Made by a program: the position numbers and the translations under genes. Shown here piece after piece: positions 60,412 through 64,000 of a stretch of 64,000 nt of DNA. A model generated the notes under the pieces. It saw only the letters and a list, made by a program, of their open reading frames with translations, was not told where the DNA came from and did no database searches. The stretch's first letter is position 1, and each line of letters begins with the position of its first letter. This DNA is from Phragmites australis (Eukaryota; Streptophyta; Magnoliopsida; Poales; Poaceae): contig NC_084943.1 of NCBI RefSeq assembly GCF_958298935.1, positions 3,420,001-3,484,000 of the forward strand. The letters run 5' to 3'.

Positions 60412-61954
60412 ACATTATAGATGCTTCAAATGTCATGTGATGCCTTGGTCATATAGATGCATTTGTGATAGGCGCTTGTCTAACTTTCTCAAGATAGCGG
60501 TGAACATGGGTTTTGCTTGAGACGGTGGTTCCTTGGTTTCTCTCAAAGCATATTGTTGGGTTCACCATGAAGAAGCTTGAGAAGGGAAGTAATATGACAA
60601 GATAGTTTAATTTATACTATGTATTCACATGCCATATAATTTGTACTCATGTTTAAATTCATGCACTTATTATGCATTGTATGTGCATTGGCTATAGAGA
60701 TCACAAAGGAGAATATCACTCTTTGAGAATGTTGTTCGCTTTCCATGTGAACATACACCTCTATAAGTGTATTAGAAAGATATAAGTGCTTAATGCCTAT
60801 TCAGTCATGTCCTAGCAAACTTAAAGCCTTAATCTTTGAATTCATAGGCAATGGCTCAAATATTTCCTTGGAGTTTTCCTCCTCTTTCTTTGGTTTTTAT
60901 TGCCTATTTAGAAATTATTACAAGATAGCCTTTTGGCAAATATTTGAAAATGAGTGTTTGAGAGGGTGAGATTTTAGTCAAACTGGTCCAAATATGTGTT
61001 TTTGTTATGTGGTTGTTTGAAGTTTGGACTTAGTGCGACATTTTAGTTCAGCAGAAATCTTTCCTTCTCACCGGATGATTCGGTGCTCTCTTGGTTAATC
61101 TCAACAGATCATCCGGTGCTTATTATCAGTGTTTGCTAAGGTCTTTGGAAATCTGTTTGGTGCTCTTTAAGTTGGCTTCACCAGACCTTCCGGTGTTCAT
61201 TTCAGAGGCAGAAAAATCTCGGTGCAAAGAAATAGTACGGTGAGTTCAAAGTTTACATCACCGGACCATCCGGTCTGCTTATTAAAATTTTTAAGACAAA
61301 ATGGTCCGGTGAGCATATGGTCAGACGTCGGACTATCCGGTGTTCATATTCTCGGTGGGACCCACCTGTCATATGTCTCTCGTTTGCTCAGCCGCCTCTT
61401 TTTGATCTGTCGCCCGAGCCTCCACCGATTCATCGCCACAGCGCCGCCCTTCTCCGCGCTCCTGCTCCACCACCCGAGCATGCCATCGGCCGCCTCTCCT
61501 ACAGTAGCCGCCCGCCACCTCCTCTACTGCAGCTGTCGGATGCCTCTTAGCCACTATTTCCCGTAACTCCTCAGAGCCGCCGCTGCTGATCGAGTTCTCA
61601 ATGCCACCGCTGTCGCTAGAGCTCGTCGCCAGCCAACAGGAGCTCATCTCAAGTCTCCAGATCAACTCCTTCTCATGGTGAGCTCATATTCCTTCTAGTT
61701 TTCCCAAATTTTTAAACTCTAGCTTGAATTTCTTCAAATTCACTCAAATTTGAGCAAAATTGAGTCAAATTACTTCAATTAAGGTCATATCGTATGCAAT
61801 TGGACTTCAATTGGTGTCATAATCTTGAATACCTAGCATGTTCATCTAAATTCTCCACAAATTAGGGCTTAGGATTAAAATTTGGGCAAATTTCATTTAA
61901 ATTTCAAACACCCGAAGCTCTCGCTCATCCATATTGCATCTTTTGATCTTCTAG
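60412..61954 (+). other. Spacer between pol and envelope-like region, with ACCGGA/TCCGGT repeats
   Basis: From 61070 to 61345 the words CACCGGA and TCCGGTG recur about ten times in both orientations (for example CACCGGACCATCCGGT near 61261), the palindrome type described for Sireviruses. At 61677 CATGGTGAGC and at 61953 TTCTAGATGG could be donor and acceptor of an intron leading into the envelope-like ORF. The protein-like reading at 61400-61560 is uncertain. Confidence 0.6.
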
Positions 61955-64000
61955 ATGGGTCATGAGCGCCGCGACAAAGGCAAGACCGTCGAGCATCCTA
62001 AGAAGAAGAAAACAAAAGAGCAGAAGGAGTGGGATTTGGCGATTGCAACCACCGATGCCCCAGTTTCTCAGTGAGGATTGCAGATCAGAGGCACAGATAT
62101 GACTCCGCCGCCTCGGTCCACCCGCACTCATCAGGCAGTCGGGTTGGGATCCACTATGTCCAGCCAGGAGAGCCGGAGAGGGCTCGTGATGAGCCTCAGG
62201 GAGAGTCCGAGTTAGAGAAGACAGAGGAGATACAGGCTCAGGGGGAGATCAGATTATTGAACTTGATTTCTTACAAATCCCTTAGGATAAAGAAGCTCAG
62301 ATTTGTGCCGATAGACGAGTGGTTTACCCCACAGAGGGATGAGGGGGTCAACCCCAGGTTCTGGACTATCCTCTAGGAGAGCTTTCACACTTCTTATCTT
62401 AGGAGGAGAGTCATTCTGAGTGTGCACAAGAAAATTAACTGGCATTATCTTGAGTTGGCAGCTGGTGGAGTTGATATGAGAGCTCACTTTGAGTCTATTC
62501 CTGGACTAGCTGAGTTGGTGTCTGGAGTAAGCCAGTATGCTGAGGATTGGGTGCGAGTGTTCTACGCCATGATCTGGATAGCACCCGAGAGGAACTTCAT
62601 ACAATTTATATTCTAGGGTGAGAGCTACAGACTCTACAGGAATAACATATTAGAGGCGTTGGGTCTTCAGGCGAGCTCCCGATCGTTACATGAGGTTGTT
62701 TACCCTCACGCTTAGCCACCCCGCCGTCCTTTCGTTGGTGGAGTCTTCCCGACAGACGACGAGATCCGACCAATCTTCAAACCGCCTTTTCCTCCAGGAT
62801 CACCAAGAGTGCCAGATATGCTGATTCCTGAGGTGAAGGCGTTACATATGGTATCGAGACGCAACCTTCTCCCGAGGATAGGATATGGAGAGGCGATAAC
62901 CAGTTTGTAGCAGTGGCTGATGCTTTTCATCCTCACTCATCAGAGATTTGATGTGGTTGATTTGATCCTTAGTGAGATTGAGGATGTAATTGATGAGGGG
63001 ATGACCATGGCTAGATAGCAGCCTTATGCACATTTCATATCCCACATGATTGCACATTCGGTCAGATTCTCCGAGTTCGTCCAGGCCTACGAGCAGTCGC
63101 CTAAACACTATAATGTGTATGCTCCCACAACACCTTGAGACAGACGACGAGGTCAGCGTGCAATGTTTCATTCTTAAGAGCATATGCCAGCTGATGTTAG
63201 AGAGAGAGCAGCAGCAAAGGATCAGGCTCTTGCAGTGGCCGAGGCAGCGCTCCGGCGCGCATTTTACTTGAGTGACAGTGACTCGGATTCATCAAATCTA
63301 GAGTTCTTCCCACCAGTCGCTAGGTCACATGATGCTGAGGCTGGAGGGTCTTCTCAGGCAGTTCCCACTTCTACAGTTCCTTCAGCACCTGAGACAGCGA
63401 CCTCCGAGACCCCTGCTGCACCACCGTCCGGGTTTATTCTTATTATTCAGTTGATGTAGCAGACATACTTCGGCAGCAGGAGCAGCAACTCATGATGATG
63501 CAATCACTCTAGCAGCAGCAGAAGGCTACCTTAGTAGCTCTTCAGGCCGATCGAGAGAACAATGACCGCATGTTCACATTTATCTCTGGATGTCTTGGGT
63601 CTCTCTTCCAGGCATCAAGCCTACAGCTGCCAGTTGCTCCTCGGGCTTCAGCCCCAGCACCAAGTCCTCTCCCGGGCAGTGTCAGTAGTCTCTTGGGAAC
63701 ACCAGTGTCAACATTCCCTTTGTCACCTCTCTTCAGCACTGGTGTGTTTTCTCAGCCTGTCGAGACTACGACGAGGCCAGTTCTACCTTTGTTGTCTACT
63801 ACTATGAGTGGTGCTCTTCGCTTTGATGACTCTCCACAGCCGACAGTGCCTTCTCAGCAGCCATCCGTTCAGACTCCCAGTTGTTCAGTATGCCTTCGAG
63901 GTGCTCGATGCAGCACTTCAGGAGATGGCTACTCAGGGTACTAGTACTACTACCAGCTCGGCCCCAGCCACAGTCTCAGAGGCACTAACAGAGTCAGCTC
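61955..64000 (+). pseudogene. Sirevirus envelope-like / plant transposon protein region
   Basis: It begins MGHERRDKGKTVEHPKKKK, a basic start often seen in this ORF. After a frame change, a single frame from about 62150 to 63459 gives DEWFTPQRDEGVNPRFW, RVILSVHKKINWHYLELAAG, VRVFYAMIWIAPERNFIQFI, and LFILTHQRFDVVDLILSEIE. This is the character of the region known in databases as a putative plant transposon protein, found downstream of pol in Sireviruses. The frame is crossed by six TAG stops (62374, 62614, 62713, 62908, 63016, 63457), one TGA (63136) and one TAA near 63175. The C-terminal part is Gln/Ser/Pro-rich and runs off the window. Its role is unknown. Confidence 0.65.

Larger units (their letters stand above)
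55650..64000 (+). mobile_element. Sirevirus-type copia retrotransposon (element 2), 5'-truncated, continues past the window
   Basis: Order on the plus strand: about 135 bp of 5' LTR (55650-55785), primer-binding site, gag, protease, integrase, reverse transcriptase, RNase H, a long spacer, and an envelope-like region. The first ~1.5 kb of the 5' LTR is missing; in its place the tail of element 1 lies inverted. Gag and pol have several stops and frame breaks. The 3' LTR is not in the window. Confidence 0.85.

Overview
This is nuclear DNA from a grass, most likely a panicoid species. The evidence is four intron-bearing plant genes with grass-like protein sequences, embedded in grass-type transposons: a Tat-lineage Ty3/gypsy element, Sirevirus-type Ty1/copia elements, CACTA, hAT, Stowaway and a tRNA-derived SINE. 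There is no bacterial-style operon, CRISPR array, rRNA or tRNA gene. The species cannot be named from the sequence alone.

Layout. 1-10 kb: a broken fragment of a CBS-domain (CBSCBSPB-like) gene, a decayed LTR piece, two CACTA-type elements, a MITE and a broken acidic ORF. 10.1-24.4 kb: one 14.2-kb gypsy element on the minus strand with two ~1.36-kb LTRs, gag-protease, a damaged pol and a separate plus-strand (antisense) gene that has its own TATA box. A hAT element sits in its gag, and a 463-bp piece of its own protease region sits inside the antisense gene. 24.4-34 kb: gene island with a plastid fructose-bisphosphate aldolase and a calcium-dependent protein kinase, both minus strand. 34-44.5 kb: copia-type LTR remnant, F-box pseudogene, solo LTR with perfect target duplication, a 2.6-kb tandem duplication whose units each carry a TIR element made of fragments of three unrelated genes, and a Stowaway MITE. 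44.9-51.3 kb: second gene island, a BASS-family plastid transporter (minus) divergent from a STOP1-type zinc-finger factor (plus). 53.3-64 kb: two Sirevirus copies joined in inverted orientation; the right one runs off the window in its envelope-like region.

The four intact genes act in different processes: Calvin cycle/plastid glycolysis (aldolase), calcium signalling (CPK), plastid envelope transport (BASS) and acid/aluminium tolerance transcription (STOP1). They are not a cluster in any functional sense; BASS and STOP1 share a divergent upstream region.

Exon boundaries were read by hand from GT/AG sites and frame continuity. All three spliced genes give totals divisible by three (388, 515 and 403 codons before stop), which supports the models. 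Family names rest on motif recognition, not on a database search.
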